Shown: positions 25,608 through 35,686, numbered from the stretch's first letter. The stretch is DNA of 64,000 nt from Bradyrhizobium diazoefficiens (GCF_016616425.1 NZ_CP067101.1:2542001-2606000); one strand, 5' to 3'. The notes: generated from the letters alone by a model not told the origin. A program made the numbers and translations.

Positions 25608-26561
25608 ATGGCGCGCTACATATCAACTCGGCTGTTTCATGCAGTTATCATCGTGCTTATTCTCACGGTGCTGGTATTCGTGATCGCTCGACTAATTCCA
25701 GGTGACGGTGTGCTCGCGGCAATGTCGGGAAGCGTCGACATGTCGAACCCCGCGGTCGTGGAGCACGTCCGTGCAGAGTATGGCCTCGATGATCCCATTC
25801 ATGTTCAATTTGTTCATTGGCTGAGCAAGTTCATCACCGGCGACTGGGGCACTTCGATCGGAACGGGCGAACGGGTGCGCGACATGTTCTTGCGCAGACT
25901 GCCAGTCACGCTTGAGCTGTTTGTATTCGCCACTTTTTGGGCGATCGGCATTGGCATTCCGGTGGGCCTGCTCAGCGCATTGCGACGTCAAAGCAAGTTG
26001 GATTTGGTGCTGATGACTGGCACTATCCTGGGCATGTCAATCCCGTCGTTTTGGGAGGCGATCGTGCTGATCTATTTGTTAGCCATCGCTCTGCCGCTAT
26101 TTCCTCCGTCAGGATATGTGCCGTTCTCGGAAAATCCTATGCAGAACGTCGTTGCGATGATCCTGCCAAGCTTCGTTCTCGGCACGCACTCCGCAGGATT
26201 GCTGGCGCGCTATGTTCGTTCGAGCGTGCTTGAAGTCATTGGTCAGGATTTTATCCGAACCGCGCGCGCGAAGGGGCTATCGGAGCGCGCCGTGATCATC
26301 TTTCATGCGCTCAAACCCGCGTTGATCCCAGTTGTCACCGTGTTTGGTCTGTCCTGGGGGAGCATGCTCGCAGGCGCATTCTTCATCGAGATCATTTTCG
26401 CTATTCCGGGGCTGGGCCGGATGAGCGTGGATGCGATCTTTCAGAAGGATTTTCCGGTTATTCAAGCGACACTTATCGTGGTGTCGATAAATATCTTGTT
26501 GGTCAATCTTGTCGTCGACCTGCTCTACGGCATCCTCGATCCTCGGGTTAGGATTCAATGA
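25608..26561 (+). CDS. ABC importer permease, DppB/OppB type
   Basis: A 317-residue inner-membrane permease with about six hydrophobic segments. The N-terminal ISTRLFHAVIIVLILTVLVFVIARLIPGD is typical of the first subunit of dipeptide-type importers, and the EAA loop FIRTARAKGLSERAVIIFHALKPALIP near 215-240 contacts the ATPases. It follows the binding-protein gene after 76 nt and precedes the second permease by 13 nt. Confidence 0.92.
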   Translation: MARYISTRLFHAVIIVLILTVLVFVIARLIPGDGVLAAMSGSVDMSNPAVVEHVRAEYGLDDPIHVQFVHWLSKFITGDWGTSIGTGERVRDMFLRRLPVTLELFVFATFWAIGIGIPVGLLSALRRQSKLDLVLMTGTILGMSIPSFWEAIVLIYLLAIALPLFPPSGYVPFSENPMQNVVAMILPSFVLGTHSAGLLARYVRSSVLEVIGQDFIRTARAKGLSERAVIIFHALKPALIPVVTVFGLSWGSMLAGAFFIEIIFAIPGLGRMSVDAIFQKDFPVIQATLIVVSINILLVNLVVDLLYGILDPRVRIQ

Positions 26562-26574
26562 GGGGTGTTCTGAA

Positions 26575-27468
26575 ATGAGTGTGATCGACCTTCCAACAAA
26601 GCTGATGGTGCCGACCTCCGGTGGGCTTGTCACGCCGCTGGCATCCAGCATCCGACGCCACCGCCTCGCCAGTGTCGGGCTGTTCATCATCGGTGGGTTG
26701 TGTCTGTTTGCGGTGTTTGCGCCGCTGGTTTCTCCTTTCGACCCTTACGATCAGGATCTTTATGCAGTGCTGTCAGGCCCGAGCACGCAGCATTGGCTCG
26801 GCACCGACAATCTCGGGCGCGACCTCTTGTCGCGAATTCTCTACGGCGCCCAAGTGTCATTGTTAACAGGTCTGCTGTGCACGCTCCTTGCCGCCGCGAT
26901 CGGAATTCCGGTTGGGCTTCTTGCCGGCTACACCGGCGGCATAATGGATGCCGTTTTAATGCGAATAACGGATGCCTTTCTGTGCTTTCCGCCGCTGATC
27001 TTTATTCTGGCAATGTCGACAGCGCTTGGCCCGGGGTTGAGGAACGTCATACTTTCATTTGCCCTTTTCGGCTGGACGGGCTTTGCCCGAATCGTGCGCG
27101 GGCAGGTACTGCTCGTACGAGAATTGCCGTTCATCGAGGCGGCACGCGCTACCGGCGTTCCGAACTTCCGTATCATGTGGCGGCACGTTCTTCCCAATGT
27201 TCTGGCGCCCATCATCGTCGCGATTTCGACCACGATCGGCATCGCTATCCTGGTCGAAAGTGGAATCTCCTTCCTGGGACTTGGCGTGCAGCCCCCAACC
27301 GCGAGCTGGGGCAAGGAGCTTCGCGTTGGATTTTCCTACCTTGAGGTTGTGCCCCTGTTCTCGCTCGCGCCCGGGATAATGATCTCGCTGGCGGTTCTCG
27401 GCTTCAATTTTATCGGCGATGGCTTGCGCGACGCGCTTGACCCGCGCCTGAAAGGTTTCGATCGATGA
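26575..27468 (+). CDS. ABC importer permease, DppC/OppC type
   Basis: A 297-residue permease of the DppC class, with the N-terminal OppC-like segment SIRRHRLASVGLFIIGGLCLFAVFAPL, the motif GTDNLGRDLLSRILYGAQVSL and the EAA loop FIEAARATGVPNFRIMWRHVLPNVLAP. I chose the ATG at 26575 (MSVIDLP), 13 nt after the first permease, preceded by a GAGGGG stretch. Its stop overlaps the start of the first ATPase (ATGA). Confidence 0.92.
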   Translation: MSVIDLPTKLMVPTSGGLVTPLASSIRRHRLASVGLFIIGGLCLFAVFAPLVSPFDPYDQDLYAVLSGPSTQHWLGTDNLGRDLLSRILYGAQVSLLTGLLCTLLAAAIGIPVGLLAGYTGGIMDAVLMRITDAFLCFPPLIFILAMSTALGPGLRNVILSFALFGWTGFARIVRGQVLLVRELPFIEAARATGVPNFRIMWRHVLPNVLAPIIVAISTTIGIAILVESGISFLGLGVQPPTASWGKELRVGFSYLEVVPLFSLAPGIMISLAVLGFNFIGDGLRDALDPRLKGFDR

Positions 27469-28487
27469 TTGCATATGGGGCTGCCATCGAACGCGATACC
27501 TGCGCGCGAGACGAGGGTCATAGTGAACCACTCCTCGACGTGCGTGATCTGCGGATCACGTTTTCAACCCGCGAAGGCGTGATCAATGCAGTCAACGGCG
27601 CCTCGTTCGAGGTGCGGCGTGGCGAGATCGTCGCCCTCGTAGGCGAAAGCGGCTGCGGCAAGAGTGCCACCGCGCTGTCGCTGCTGCGGTTGATCCCCCA
27701 TCCGCCCGGTCGGATCGCCGACGGAGAGATTCTATTCGAAGGCAGTGACCTCTGCAAGATGTCGAGCAAGCAGGTCGAGGCAATCCGCGGCGACCGCATC
27801 GCGATGATCTTCCAAGAACCTATGACCAGTCTCAACCCCGTTCACACCATCGGAAGACAGGTCGGCGAACCGCTACGTGTGCATCGCAACGCCAGCGCTG
27901 ATGATGCACTTGCCAGGGCCGCCGAGCTGCTCGCCGGAGTGAACATCTCGGATTCCGCGGCGCGGATGCGCAACTATCCACACCAGTTCTCCGGCGGGAT
28001 GCGGCAGCGCGTCACGATTGCCATGGGGATGGGCTGCAAGCCAGACCTGATTGTTGCCGACGAACCGACCACCGCGCTCGACGTTACCGTCCAGGCCCAG
28101 GTGCTGGAACTGTTGCGCCAGCAGGTCGACGAAAATAATTCAGCGATGCTGATCATCACTCACAATCTAGGAGTGGTCGCTCAATATGCTGATCGGGTCT
28201 ACGTAATGTATGCCGGCCGCATCGTGGAGTCGGCCACCGCATATGAACTCTATTCCGCCCCCCGCCATCCCTACACAGTGGGATTGTTGGGCTCCGTGCC
28301 GCGGCTCGATCAGCCTGCCGTGGAACGTCTCTCCGAAATACCGGGACAGCCCCCAAAACCGCTTGACGCGCTCCTAGGATGTCCATTTCAACCACGCTGC
28401 CCGCGTGCGATTGACCGCTGTCGGAACGAAATGCCGCAACTGAAAGCCGTGAGTCCAACCCACAACCGCGCTTGTTGGGTGGCGTGA
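27465..28487 (+). CDS. ABC importer ATP-binding protein, DppD/OppD type
   Basis: A 340-residue ATPase with Walker [11 protein letters not shown] near residue 60, the signature FSGGMRQRV near 175, Walker [13 protein letters not shown] near 195, and a switch histidine in [17 protein letters not shown]. The C-terminal oligopeptide domain has cysteines in [17 protein letters not shown], as in OppD proteins that may carry an iron-sulfur site. It overlaps both neighbours by 1-4 nt within the importer operon. Confidence 0.93.
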   Translation: MIAYGAAIERDTCARDEGHSEPLLDVRDLRITFSTREGVINAVNGASFEVRRGEIVALVGESGCGKSATALSLLRLIPHPPGRIADGEILFEGSDLCKMSSKQVEAIRGDRIAMIFQEPMTSLNPVHTIGRQVGEPLRVHRNASADDALARAAELLAGVNISDSAARMRNYPHQFSGGMRQRVTIAMGMGCKPDLIVADEPTTALDVTVQAQVLELLRQQVDENNSAMLIITHNLGVVAQYADRVYVMYAGRIVESATAYELYSAPRHPYTVGLLGSVPRLDQPAVERLSEIPGQPPKPLDALLGCPFQPRCPRAIDRCRNEMPQLKAVSPTHNRACWVA

Positions 28488-29593
28488 TGCAAATGACCGA
28501 CGACGCACATGACACGTTGGTTGAGGCAATCGGACTGTCTGTCCACTTTGGCCGCCGTCGCGGCGCGACCAGGCCGGGCGTGGTCGCGCTCGATCGTGTG
28601 AACCTGAAGATTGCGCGCGGCGAAATTCTGGGTCTCGTTGGCGAAAGCGGCTGCGGAAAATCCACCCTGGCGCGGACGCTATTGGGGCTGGTCAGGCCGA
28701 GTGCCGGCGAAATCCGTTTCGCTGGCGAGAGCATCGGAAATCTTCCCGAATCCCAGCTGCGGCCATACCGCCGCCGGATGCAGATCGTCTTTCAAGATCC
28801 GTTCAGTTCGCTGAATCCGCGGATGCGGATAGGGGAGATCATCGCGGAAGCTATGTTTGTCCATGGTCACGCCACCAAGATTAGCGCAGCGCCGCTGGTG
28901 GCTGATCTGTTGAAGCTGGTCGGTCTTGATCCAGAAATGGCCAATCGCTATCCCCATGAATTTTCTGGGGGGCAGCGGCAGCGCATCGGCATTGCCAGAG
29001 CGCTTGCGGTACAGCCGGAGTTTATTGCCTGCGATGAGCCAGTGTCGGCGCTCGACGTCTCGATCCAAGCGCAGATCGTCAATCTGCTGCATGATCTACG
29101 AAAGAAACTAGGCCTGACGTATCTATTCGTATCTCATGATCTGGCCGTCGTCCGCCACATAAGCGATCGAGTCGCAATCATGTATCTCGGACGCATTGTC
29201 GAAATTGCGCCGAAACAGCGCGTTTATGAGCAACCTCTCCATCCCTACACTCAGGCTCTGTTGGCAGCCGTGCCAGTCCCAACCCGCAGCAGCCAAGCGC
29301 GACGCGCGCGAGTGGTGATGCAAGGCGAAGTCCCAAGTCCGCTCAACCCGCCGAGCGGCTGCCACTTCCATCCGCGATGTCCATACGCATTTGAGCCGTG
29401 TGCCCTGAGACAGCCTCAGCTGCGGGAGGTCGGGCCGGGCCAATTCGCTGCATGTCACCTTTACGAACAGCAAGCGATCGAGTCGAAAACTGGTGGCCTG
29501 ACAGCCGCGTCGCGCCAAACGATACACTTTCAACCGCAGGGGACCGTTGTCCCAGGATCCCCTCAGGTCGCCGGCATGGGAGAACGGGGATGA
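28487..29593 (+). CDS. ABC importer ATP-binding protein, DppF/OppF type
   Basis: A 368-residue ATPase with Walker [14 protein letters not shown] near residue 55, signature FSGGQRQRIGIARAL near 165, Walker B FIACDEPVSALDVS, and a C-terminal oligopeptide domain with GCHFHPRCPYAFEPC. The start is the ATG at 28487, overlapping the DppD-like stop as TGATG. Its own TGA overlaps the acyl-CoA ligase start (ATGA), linking uptake and CoA activation in one transcript. Confidence 0.93.
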   Translation: MQMTDDAHDTLVEAIGLSVHFGRRRGATRPGVVALDRVNLKIARGEILGLVGESGCGKSTLARTLLGLVRPSAGEIRFAGESIGNLPESQLRPYRRRMQIVFQDPFSSLNPRMRIGEIIAEAMFVHGHATKISAAPLVADLLKLVGLDPEMANRYPHEFSGGQRQRIGIARALAVQPEFIACDEPVSALDVSIQAQIVNLLHDLRKKLGLTYLFVSHDLAVVRHISDRVAIMYLGRIVEIAPKQRVYEQPLHPYTQALLAAVPVPTRSSQARRARVVMQGEVPSPLNPPSGCHFHPRCPYAFEPCALRQPQLREVGPGQFAACHLYEQQAIESKTGGLTAASRQTIHFQPQGTVVPGSPQVAGMGERG

Positions 29594-31161
29594 GCAGCAA
29601 TCTGGCCTCAATGCTCACTGCCGCCGTCAGTGAGCCCTTCGGCACCTTGCCAGCCTTCATTCGCATTCATGCGCGGCTGAGGCCCGATCACACGGCTGTG
29701 ATTCACGGGGAGCGGCGCATGTCGTGGCATTGCCTCGACGCGTTGATCGATCGTGTCTCGGCGACGTTGCAGGCGCGAGGCGTCGGCGCACAGGAAGTCG
29801 TGGCGATCTGCGCGGCGAATTCAATCGAATATCTTGTTACTTTTCTTGGCGCCGTGCGGGCCGGCGTTGCGGTAGCGCCCCTCGCTCCCAATGCCTCTGC
29901 CGAGAGCTTGGACCTGATGTTGCGGGACTGCGGTGCGAAAGTGCTGTTTCTAGATGCCGCAGCCTCGGCGTTGCTGTCCAATTTGTTAGATTCGGCCCCG
30001 CTATCCCGCGTCGCGCTCGATTGTTCAGATGTTGCCGAAGGATTTACCGAGTGGCTGCTCCCCGATGGCAGCGTGCCGAAAGAAGTCGCGATCGCACCGA
30101 CTTGGACATTCAACATCATTTACTCATCGGGTACGACCGGCGTCCCCAAGGGCATTGTCCAGCCGCACGCATTGCGGTGGCGCCAGATGAATCCCCAGCA
30201 TCCGCCCGGGTACGGTCCCGACGCAATTAGCTTGGTTTCGACCGGACTCTATTCGAACACTACGCTGACGGCGGTTATCCCAACATTGGCTGGAGGCGGC
30301 ACACTGGTGTTGATGGAAAAGTTCGATACGCAACGCTTCCTTGAACTTTCCGAGCGCCATCGCGTCACCCACGCGATGTTGGTTCCTGTGCAATATCAGC
30401 GGTTACTTGCCGATCCGCAATTCGAGCGCTTCGATCTGTCCTCCTATGTGATGAAGTTCTGTACGTCGGCCCCGTTTTCTGCGGCTCTCAAGCGCCAGGT
30501 GCTCGACCGCTGGCCAGGTGGTTTGACCGAATATTATGGCATGACGGAAGGCGGCGGAACCTGCTGGCTCTTGGCTCATGAGCATCCGGACAAACTGCAT
30601 ACCGTGGGCCAGCCGATCCCCGGACACGACATGCGCGTGATCGGTGAGGACGGCCAAGAATTGCCACAGGGCGAAGTCGGCGAAGTCGTCGGCCATTCCG
30701 AAGCGGCCATGACTGGCTACCACAACCAGCTCCAAAAGACGTCTGAAGCTGAGTGGTTCTCGTCCGACGGTCGACGCTTCATTCGAACCGGCGATATTGG
30801 CCGTTTCGATGAAGACGGCTTTCTAGTTCTGATGGACCGCAAGAAGGACATGATCATATCCGGTGGGTTTAACATTTATCCTTCGGATCTCGAGGCTGTG
30901 GCGCGCCAGCATCCTGCTGTGCAGGACGTGGCAGTGGTTGGCGTTGCTTCAGAGCAGTGGGGGGAGACGCCAGTCGCGTTCGTCGTCTGTAACCGAGCCT
31001 CAGCGGACGACATCAAGAGCTTCGTGAACGCACGTGTCGGAAAGACCCAGCGGCTCGGGGACGTGCGGCTCATGGAGCGACTTCCCCGCAGCCATATCGG
31101 AAAAGTGCTGAAGCGCGAACTGCGTGACAGTTATTCGGCTTACTCCGACGCGACGGCCTAG
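29590..31161 (+). CDS. Acyl-CoA ligase (AMP-forming) of the importer operon
   Basis: A 523-residue AMP-forming ligase. Motifs: IYSSGTTGVPKGIVQPH near residue 180, TEYYGMTEGGG near 315, TGDIGRFDEDGFLVLMDRKKD near 405, and MIISGGFNIYPSDLE, with the catalytic lysine in SHIGKVLKREL near the end. Start at 29590 (MSSNLASML) overlaps the preceding ATPase stop. It would activate the imported acid to its CoA ester for the downstream enzymes. Family resemblance is to fatty-acid and aryl/alicyclic acid ligases; the substrate is not evident. Confidence 0.88.
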   Translation: MSSNLASMLTAAVSEPFGTLPAFIRIHARLRPDHTAVIHGERRMSWHCLDALIDRVSATLQARGVGAQEVVAICAANSIEYLVTFLGAVRAGVAVAPLAPNASAESLDLMLRDCGAKVLFLDAAASALLSNLLDSAPLSRVALDCSDVAEGFTEWLLPDGSVPKEVAIAPTWTFNIIYSSGTTGVPKGIVQPHALRWRQMNPQHPPGYGPDAISLVSTGLYSNTTLTAVIPTLAGGGTLVLMEKFDTQRFLELSERHRVTHAMLVPVQYQRLLADPQFERFDLSSYVMKFCTSAPFSAALKRQVLDRWPGGLTEYYGMTEGGGTCWLLAHEHPDKLHTVGQPIPGHDMRVIGEDGQELPQGEVGEVVGHSEAAMTGYHNQLQKTSEAEWFSSDGRRFIRTGDIGRFDEDGFLVLMDRKKDMIISGGFNIYPSDLEAVARQHPAVQDVAVVGVASEQWGETPVAFVVCNRASADDIKSFVNARVGKTQRLGDVRLMERLPRSHIGKVLKRELRDSYSAYSDATA

Positions 31162-31175
31162 GCAGATTGATCGCT

Positions 31176-31628
31176 ATGCCGCTTAGCGACGATCAACTCC
31201 TCGCCCGTATGAACCAGCGTATGTCGCCAACTGGTGTTCTGCTCGGTGCGCGACTGCTCCAGCTCGATAGCCAGCGGGGCGTCGTCTACATGGCATTCGA
31301 CGCCAAAATAGGATTTTGTAATCCGATGGGTAATGTTCAGGGCGGATTCATCGCAGCCATGCTCGACGAAGCTGCTTCGATTGCGGCAATCGCCCATGCG
31401 CAAAAGAAGATTGGCTTCCCGACGCTGGACTTCAACGTCGTGTTCCTAGCGCCTGCGCGCCCCGGAATCCTCCACGCGGAAGGGCGGGTGATGAAGTTCG
31501 GGAGCCGTGCCGTCTTTCTGGAAGCTGACCTGCTCGATCGCGAACGTCGGCACCTCGCGCGCATGAGTGCTACCGCGATGCCGGTCCCCCTGGAGGCGCC
31601 AACGCTGGTCGAGAGATCACCGCCCTAG
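31176..31628 (+). CDS. PaaI-type hotdog thioesterase
   Basis: A 150-residue hotdog-fold protein of the PaaI/DUF4442 type with the motif NPMGNVQGGFIAAMLDEAAS, whose asparagine-glycine-glycine region and following acidic residue match acyl-CoA thioesterases. Such enzymes release CoA from dead-end thioesters. I prefer the ATG at 31176 (MPLSDDQL); a TTG at 31167 is the alternative. It follows the ligase by 14 nt. Confidence 0.83.
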   Translation: MPLSDDQLLARMNQRMSPTGVLLGARLLQLDSQRGVVYMAFDAKIGFCNPMGNVQGGFIAAMLDEAASIAAIAHAQKKIGFPTLDFNVVFLAPARPGILHAEGRVMKFGSRAVFLEADLLDRERRHLARMSATAMPVPLEAPTLVERSPP

Positions 31629-31690
31629 TCTTGAGAACTTGCTCTTTGTTTGGCCCACGGCTCTCTGCTTTGCATAGAAAGATAGAATCC

Positions 31691-32608
31691 ATGACCATCA
31701 GATTTGACGGGCGCGTCGCGATCGTAACTGGCGCGGGCAATGGGCTCGGGCGCGCGCACGCCATCGGGCTCGCGGCCCGCGGGGCGCGGGTGGTCGTCAA
31801 CGATTTCGGCGGCTCGCTTAACGGCGGCGGCGGTTCGCTTGCTCCGGCCAATGCTGTGGTCGATGAGATTCTCAAAGCTGGCGGCGAAGCGATCGCCGAT
31901 GGCGCCGATGTGTCGAATTTCGAGCAAGTGCAGATGATGGTCGAAAGAGCAACAGCGCAATGGGGCAGCATCGATCTGCTGGTCGCCAATGCGGGCATCC
32001 TCCGCGACAAATCGTTCGCCAAGATGGAGCCGGACGAGTTTCGCAAAGTCGTCGACGTACACTTGATGGGCACCTTCAACTGCTGCAAGGCAGTGTGGAG
32101 CGGGATGCGCGAACGCAACTATGGCCGGATCGTCGTTACGACCTCAAGTTCGGGCCTGTTTGGCAACTTCGGCCAGTCAAACTACGGAGCGGCGAAAGCC
32201 GCGATGGTGGGGCTGATGAACGTGCTCGCCGAGGAGGGTCGAAAAAACAATATCCGCATCAATTCGATTGCGCCGGCTGCGGCAACCCGCATGACCGAAG
32301 AACTGCTGTCGCCCGAAGCCCTCGAATTGCTCAAGCCCGAGGCGATCACGCCGGCCGTGCTGTATCTCCTGAGCGAGGACGCTCCGACGCGCACCATCAT
32401 GGGCGCAGGAGCCGGATCCTTCGCAGTTATCAGGATCATCGAAAGCGAAGGAATCAACCTGCCGCAGTCGGACTGGACGCCGGACACTATCGCCGCGCGC
32501 TTTGCAAAGATCGGCGATCTATCTACGGCCCAGGCACTCGAACGCGCATCCCAACAGACACAGAAGTACGTGGCTCAGGCCGCGGCGAGAGCCGAGGTCA
32601 CGCTCTGA
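31691..32608 (+). CDS. Short-chain dehydrogenase, multifunctional beta-oxidation type
   Basis: A 305-residue SDR. The cofactor motif is TGAGNGLGRAHA near residue 15, followed by NDFGG, LVANAGILRDKSF near 95 and the catalytic SSSGLFGNFGQSNYGAAK (Ser, Tyr, Lys) near 155. These segments match the (3R)-hydroxyacyl-CoA dehydrogenase domain of peroxisomal multifunctional enzyme 2 and its bacterial relatives, so it probably oxidises a 3-hydroxyacyl-CoA. The hydratase domain found in the fused eukaryotic enzyme is absent, and no hydratase is encoded in this operon. Start at 31691 (MTIRFDGR). Confidence 0.87.
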   Translation: MTIRFDGRVAIVTGAGNGLGRAHAIGLAARGARVVVNDFGGSLNGGGGSLAPANAVVDEILKAGGEAIADGADVSNFEQVQMMVERATAQWGSIDLLVANAGILRDKSFAKMEPDEFRKVVDVHLMGTFNCCKAVWSGMRERNYGRIVVTTSSSGLFGNFGQSNYGAAKAAMVGLMNVLAEEGRKNNIRINSIAPAAATRMTEELLSPEALELLKPEAITPAVLYLLSEDAPTRTIMGAGAGSFAVIRIIESEGINLPQSDWTPDTIAARFAKIGDLSTAQALERASQQTQKYVAQAAARAEVTL

Positions 32609-32689
32609 GAGCACGCAGCACTCGGTTGCAGACGGCGCAGTTCTTCGGACGCGCTCGAGTTTTTGGATCAGACAAATAGGAGATATCGC

Positions 32690-33892
32690 ATGCGTGAGGC
32701 TGTCGTTGTTGCAGTAGCCCGGACGCCCATCGGAAAGGCTTACAAAGGATCATTCAACGATACGCAGGCTCAGGCTCTTGGTGGTCATGCGATCAAGGAG
32801 GCAGTCCGCCGCGCCAGCTTAGATCCCGCGGAGATCGACGACGTAGTCATGGGATGTGCCATGCCACAAGGATCAAGCGGATTCAATATCGCCCGCCAGG
32901 CCGCACTCCGCGCCGGCCTACCTGCGAGCGTGGCTGCGCAGACGATCGACCGCCAGTGTTCTTCTGGATTGATGTCAATCGCAACAGCGGCAAAGCAAAT
33001 CGTCGTCGATGGAATGCGAGTGACGGTCGCTGGCGGTGTCGAGTCGATTTCGTTGGTCCAGAACGAACACGCAAACAAGTACCGTACCACCGACGCGGAC
33101 CTGAGTGAGCATTGGCCCGGTCTCTACGTCCCGATGATCGAAACGGCTGAGCTCGTGGCTGAACGATATGCTATCGGCCGAGAAGCTCAGGATGAGTACG
33201 CCCTATGCTCTCAGCAACGCACAGCTCAGGCGCAGACCGAGGGCCGGTTTCAAAATGAGATCGTTCCCATGACTACGACGATGCTAGCCGTCGACAGGAA
33301 GACAGGTGCCAAAATCGAACAGAAAATAACGATCTCTGCAGACGAGGGAAACCGGCCCCAGACGACCTCGGCAGATCTTCAAAAGCTTGAGCCTATTTGG
33401 AAAAATGGACGTTTCGTCGAGCGGGGCAAATATGTGACCGCAGGTAACGCGTCACAGCTTTCCGACGGAGCGGCCGCACTAGTCCTTATGGAGGCCAAAG
33501 AGGCCGAGCGGCGCGGGTTCGAACCGCTCGGCGCGTATCGTGGAATGGCGGTGGCCGGCTGCGCCCCAGAAGAAATGGGAATTGGTCCGGTTTTCGCGGT
33601 GCCGAAACTGTTGAGTCAAGCGCGGCTCAATGTTGACGAGATCGGCATTTGGGAGCTCAACGAGGCGTTTGCCAGTCAGGTCATTTACTGCCGCGACAGG
33701 CTTGGAATTCCCAACGATCGGCTGAACGTCTCTGGTGGAGCCATTTCCATCGGCCACCCCTACGGAATGACCGGCGCCCGCTGTACAGGGCATGTTCTCC
33801 TGGAAGGAAAGCGGCGCGGTGCGAGATACGGTGTGATCACCATGTGCGTCGGAGGCGGCATGGGAGCCGCAGGGCTGTTCGAGATTTATTGA
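32690..33892 (+). CDS. Acetyl-CoA acyltransferase (thiolase)
   Basis: A 400-residue degradative thiolase with all catalytic residues: Cys90 in DRQCSSG, His in [10 protein letters not shown] and Cys in [10 protein letters not shown] near the C-terminus. It would cleave a 3-ketoacyl-CoA to acetyl-CoA (or propionyl-CoA) and a shortened acyl-CoA. Start at 32690 with AGGAG 8 nt upstream. In contrast to the thiolase-like protein at 430-1611, this one is fully equipped for thiolysis. Confidence 0.92.
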   Translation: MREAVVVAVARTPIGKAYKGSFNDTQAQALGGHAIKEAVRRASLDPAEIDDVVMGCAMPQGSSGFNIARQAALRAGLPASVAAQTIDRQCSSGLMSIATAAKQIVVDGMRVTVAGGVESISLVQNEHANKYRTTDADLSEHWPGLYVPMIETAELVAERYAIGREAQDEYALCSQQRTAQAQTEGRFQNEIVPMTTTMLAVDRKTGAKIEQKITISADEGNRPQTTSADLQKLEPIWKNGRFVERGKYVTAGNASQLSDGAAALVLMEAKEAERRGFEPLGAYRGMAVAGCAPEEMGIGPVFAVPKLLSQARLNVDEIGIWELNEAFASQVIYCRDRLGIPNDRLNVSGGAISIGHPYGMTGARCTGHVLLEGKRRGARYGVITMCVGGGMGAAGLFEIY

Positions 33893-33958
33893 ATGCTGGA
33901 TTAGTGCGGTTTGACATGATGTGGCCAGCCAGAGCGCGGTCTCACCAGGAAGAGAGAG

Positions 33959-35263
33959 ATGATGGAAAGTGCTCCCACTGTTGAGCAGGATATCGCGGCG
34001 GCGCACCTTGCAGTCGCCGAGCGCGATTGTTGGATCGTGACTGACATTCCGCCCGATACTTCCGTCATCCCGATCGGGAGAGTTGGGATCATCGGTGCCG
34101 GTACCATGGGAGCCGGCATTGCGATGAACTTCGCAAGCGCCGGTTTGCGGGTGACCATTGTCGAGGCGGAGCAGGCAGCGCTTGATCGGGGGCTCGACAT
34201 CGTGCGGCGCAACTACGAAGCCTCCGCAGTTCGCGGCCGGTTTTCAGCCGAGGAGGCGCAGGCGCGCTCTAACCGAATCGCTGGCAGTCTATCGATCGAA
34301 GACCTGACGAACTGCGATCTGATCATTGAAGCTGTGTTTGAGGATATGGCGCTCAAAAAAAGAATTTTTGCGAAGCTCGATGCGCTCGCGAAACCGGATG
34401 CCATCCTGGCGACCAACACTTCATATCTGAACGTCGACCAAATCGCGGCGGTCACCCGGCGACCGGAATCCGTCGTGGGCATGCACTTCTTTTCCCCCGC
34501 GAACGTAATGAAGCTGCTCGAAATCGTCCGTGGTGAAAAGACATCCAAAACGATTGTCGCCAGCGCAATGTCGGTCGCCCGGACAATTGGGAAGATTGCT
34601 GTCGTCGTCGGCGTTGGGCCGGGGTTCGTAGGAAATCGCATGCTCTATCAGCGAGAAACTCAGGCAAAGCTGTTGGTATTGGAAGGAGCAATGCCGTGGG
34701 ACATCGATCGCGTTTTGCGCGATTTCGGATTCAGGATGGGGCAGTTCGAAATGGGCGACCTTGCCGGCCTCGATATTGGCTGGAATCCCCAGACATCTCG
34801 CGGCGAGACGCTGCGAGACATTCTATGTGAGCAGGGTCGGCGAGGACAGAAGACCGGCGCAGGCTTTTATGATTACGACACCGACCGGAAGGCCAGCCCG
34901 TCGCCTGTGGTTGAGCGCATCATACGAGAATTTGCGGCGCGCAAGGGCTTTCGTCCCCGTATCATTTCGGATCAAGAGATACTAGAACGGGTATTATATC
35001 CGATGATCAATGAAGCCGCCCGCATTCTCGATGAAGGTAACGCAACCCGAGCGTCGGATATCGATGTGGTTTGGGTGCACGGATATCGTTGGCCGGCCAA
35101 GACGGGCGGTCCAACGTTCTGGGCTGATCAGGTTGGGCTTGGTCGGATTGCGTCCTTCCTCGCATGCAGTGCTGATCGAGACAGTCCGATGGCTCTCGAA
35201 CCAAGCCCTTTGCTGAACCGCCTGATCAATGCGGGACAGAGTCTTTCGCAGTTTTCTTCCTAG
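33959..35263 (+). CDS. 3-hydroxyacyl-CoA dehydrogenase (FadB-like, without crotonase domain)
   Basis: A 434-residue enzyme with an NAD Rossmann motif VGIIGAGTMGAGIAMNF near residue 42, the catalytic histidine segment GMHFFSPANVMKLLEIV, GPGFVGNRM, and duplicated C-terminal helical domains. The first 40 residues (AVAERDCWIVTDIPPD) look like the linker that joins the crotonase domain to the dehydrogenase in FadB/FadJ, but the crotonase half is missing. ATG at 33959 or 33962 after AGAGAGAG. It is the last gene of the operon and ends 60 bp before a strong terminator. Confidence 0.9.
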   Translation: MMESAPTVEQDIAAAHLAVAERDCWIVTDIPPDTSVIPIGRVGIIGAGTMGAGIAMNFASAGLRVTIVEAEQAALDRGLDIVRRNYEASAVRGRFSAEEAQARSNRIAGSLSIEDLTNCDLIIEAVFEDMALKKRIFAKLDALAKPDAILATNTSYLNVDQIAAVTRRPESVVGMHFFSPANVMKLLEIVRGEKTSKTIVASAMSVARTIGKIAVVVGVGPGFVGNRMLYQRETQAKLLVLEGAMPWDIDRVLRDFGFRMGQFEMGDLAGLDIGWNPQTSRGETLRDILCEQGRRGQKTGAGFYDYDTDRKASPSPVVERIIREFAARKGFRPRIISDQEILERVLYPMINEAARILDEGNATRASDIDVVWVHGYRWPAKTGGPTFWADQVGLGRIASFLACSADRDSPMALEPSPLLNRLINAGQSLSQFSS

Positions 35264-35323
35264 TGCATACAAGGAACCCGCTGGCAGGCCGGATTGTCTG
35301 CTATTCCTCCCTAGACTGATCAG

Positions 35324-35358
35324 GTCGCTGCCCGATATGTGGGCAGCGACCCATTTTT
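35324..35358 (+). terminator. Rho-independent terminator of the importer/beta-oxidation operon
   Basis: A perfect 10-bp GC-rich stem, GTCGCTGCCC and GGGCAGCGAC, with a 7-nt loop is followed by CCATTTTT. It lies 60 bp after the last gene of the plus-strand operon. Confidence 0.85.
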
Positions 35359-35463
35359 CATAGATCGGAATTGATAGTGATACTCCTTCTGCGCCAAATT
35401 GAAGAAGACGTCGCAGGCTCGGTTGATGTTGGGAAAAGCGGTAGGCCAGAACTTCGATTGGCC

Positions 35464-35677
35464 GCGATCGGATTCTCCAGGAACTGGACGGCGATCGGGC
35501 TGAGCGGCGCGACGGCAATTTGTCTTTCGTGAGTCGCTTGATGGCGGCCATTGGCTGAACAGGCTTTTGCCGGCGGCGAAATCTCTATTGCGGGCCGTAG
35601 CCCAAATTGTGGGTTTTGGTCTAGGAAGGTCGAAAATGCTTTGTTCTTCAAGGGGATTGACTGACACTCTCTCCGCC
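35464..35677 (+). repeat. Diverged direct repeat of about 214 bp, copy 1
   Basis: Clearly alignable over its whole length with 41912-42124 in the same orientation. Shared blocks include GCGATCGGATTC at the left, GTCGCTTGATGGCG, CTTTTGCCGGCGGC in the middle and TTGACTGACACTCTCTCC at the right end. The two copies bracket the sulfatase cluster. I know of no intact insertion sequence here; this may be a decayed element. Confidence 0.7.
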
Positions 35678-35686
35678 ATTTGCACG

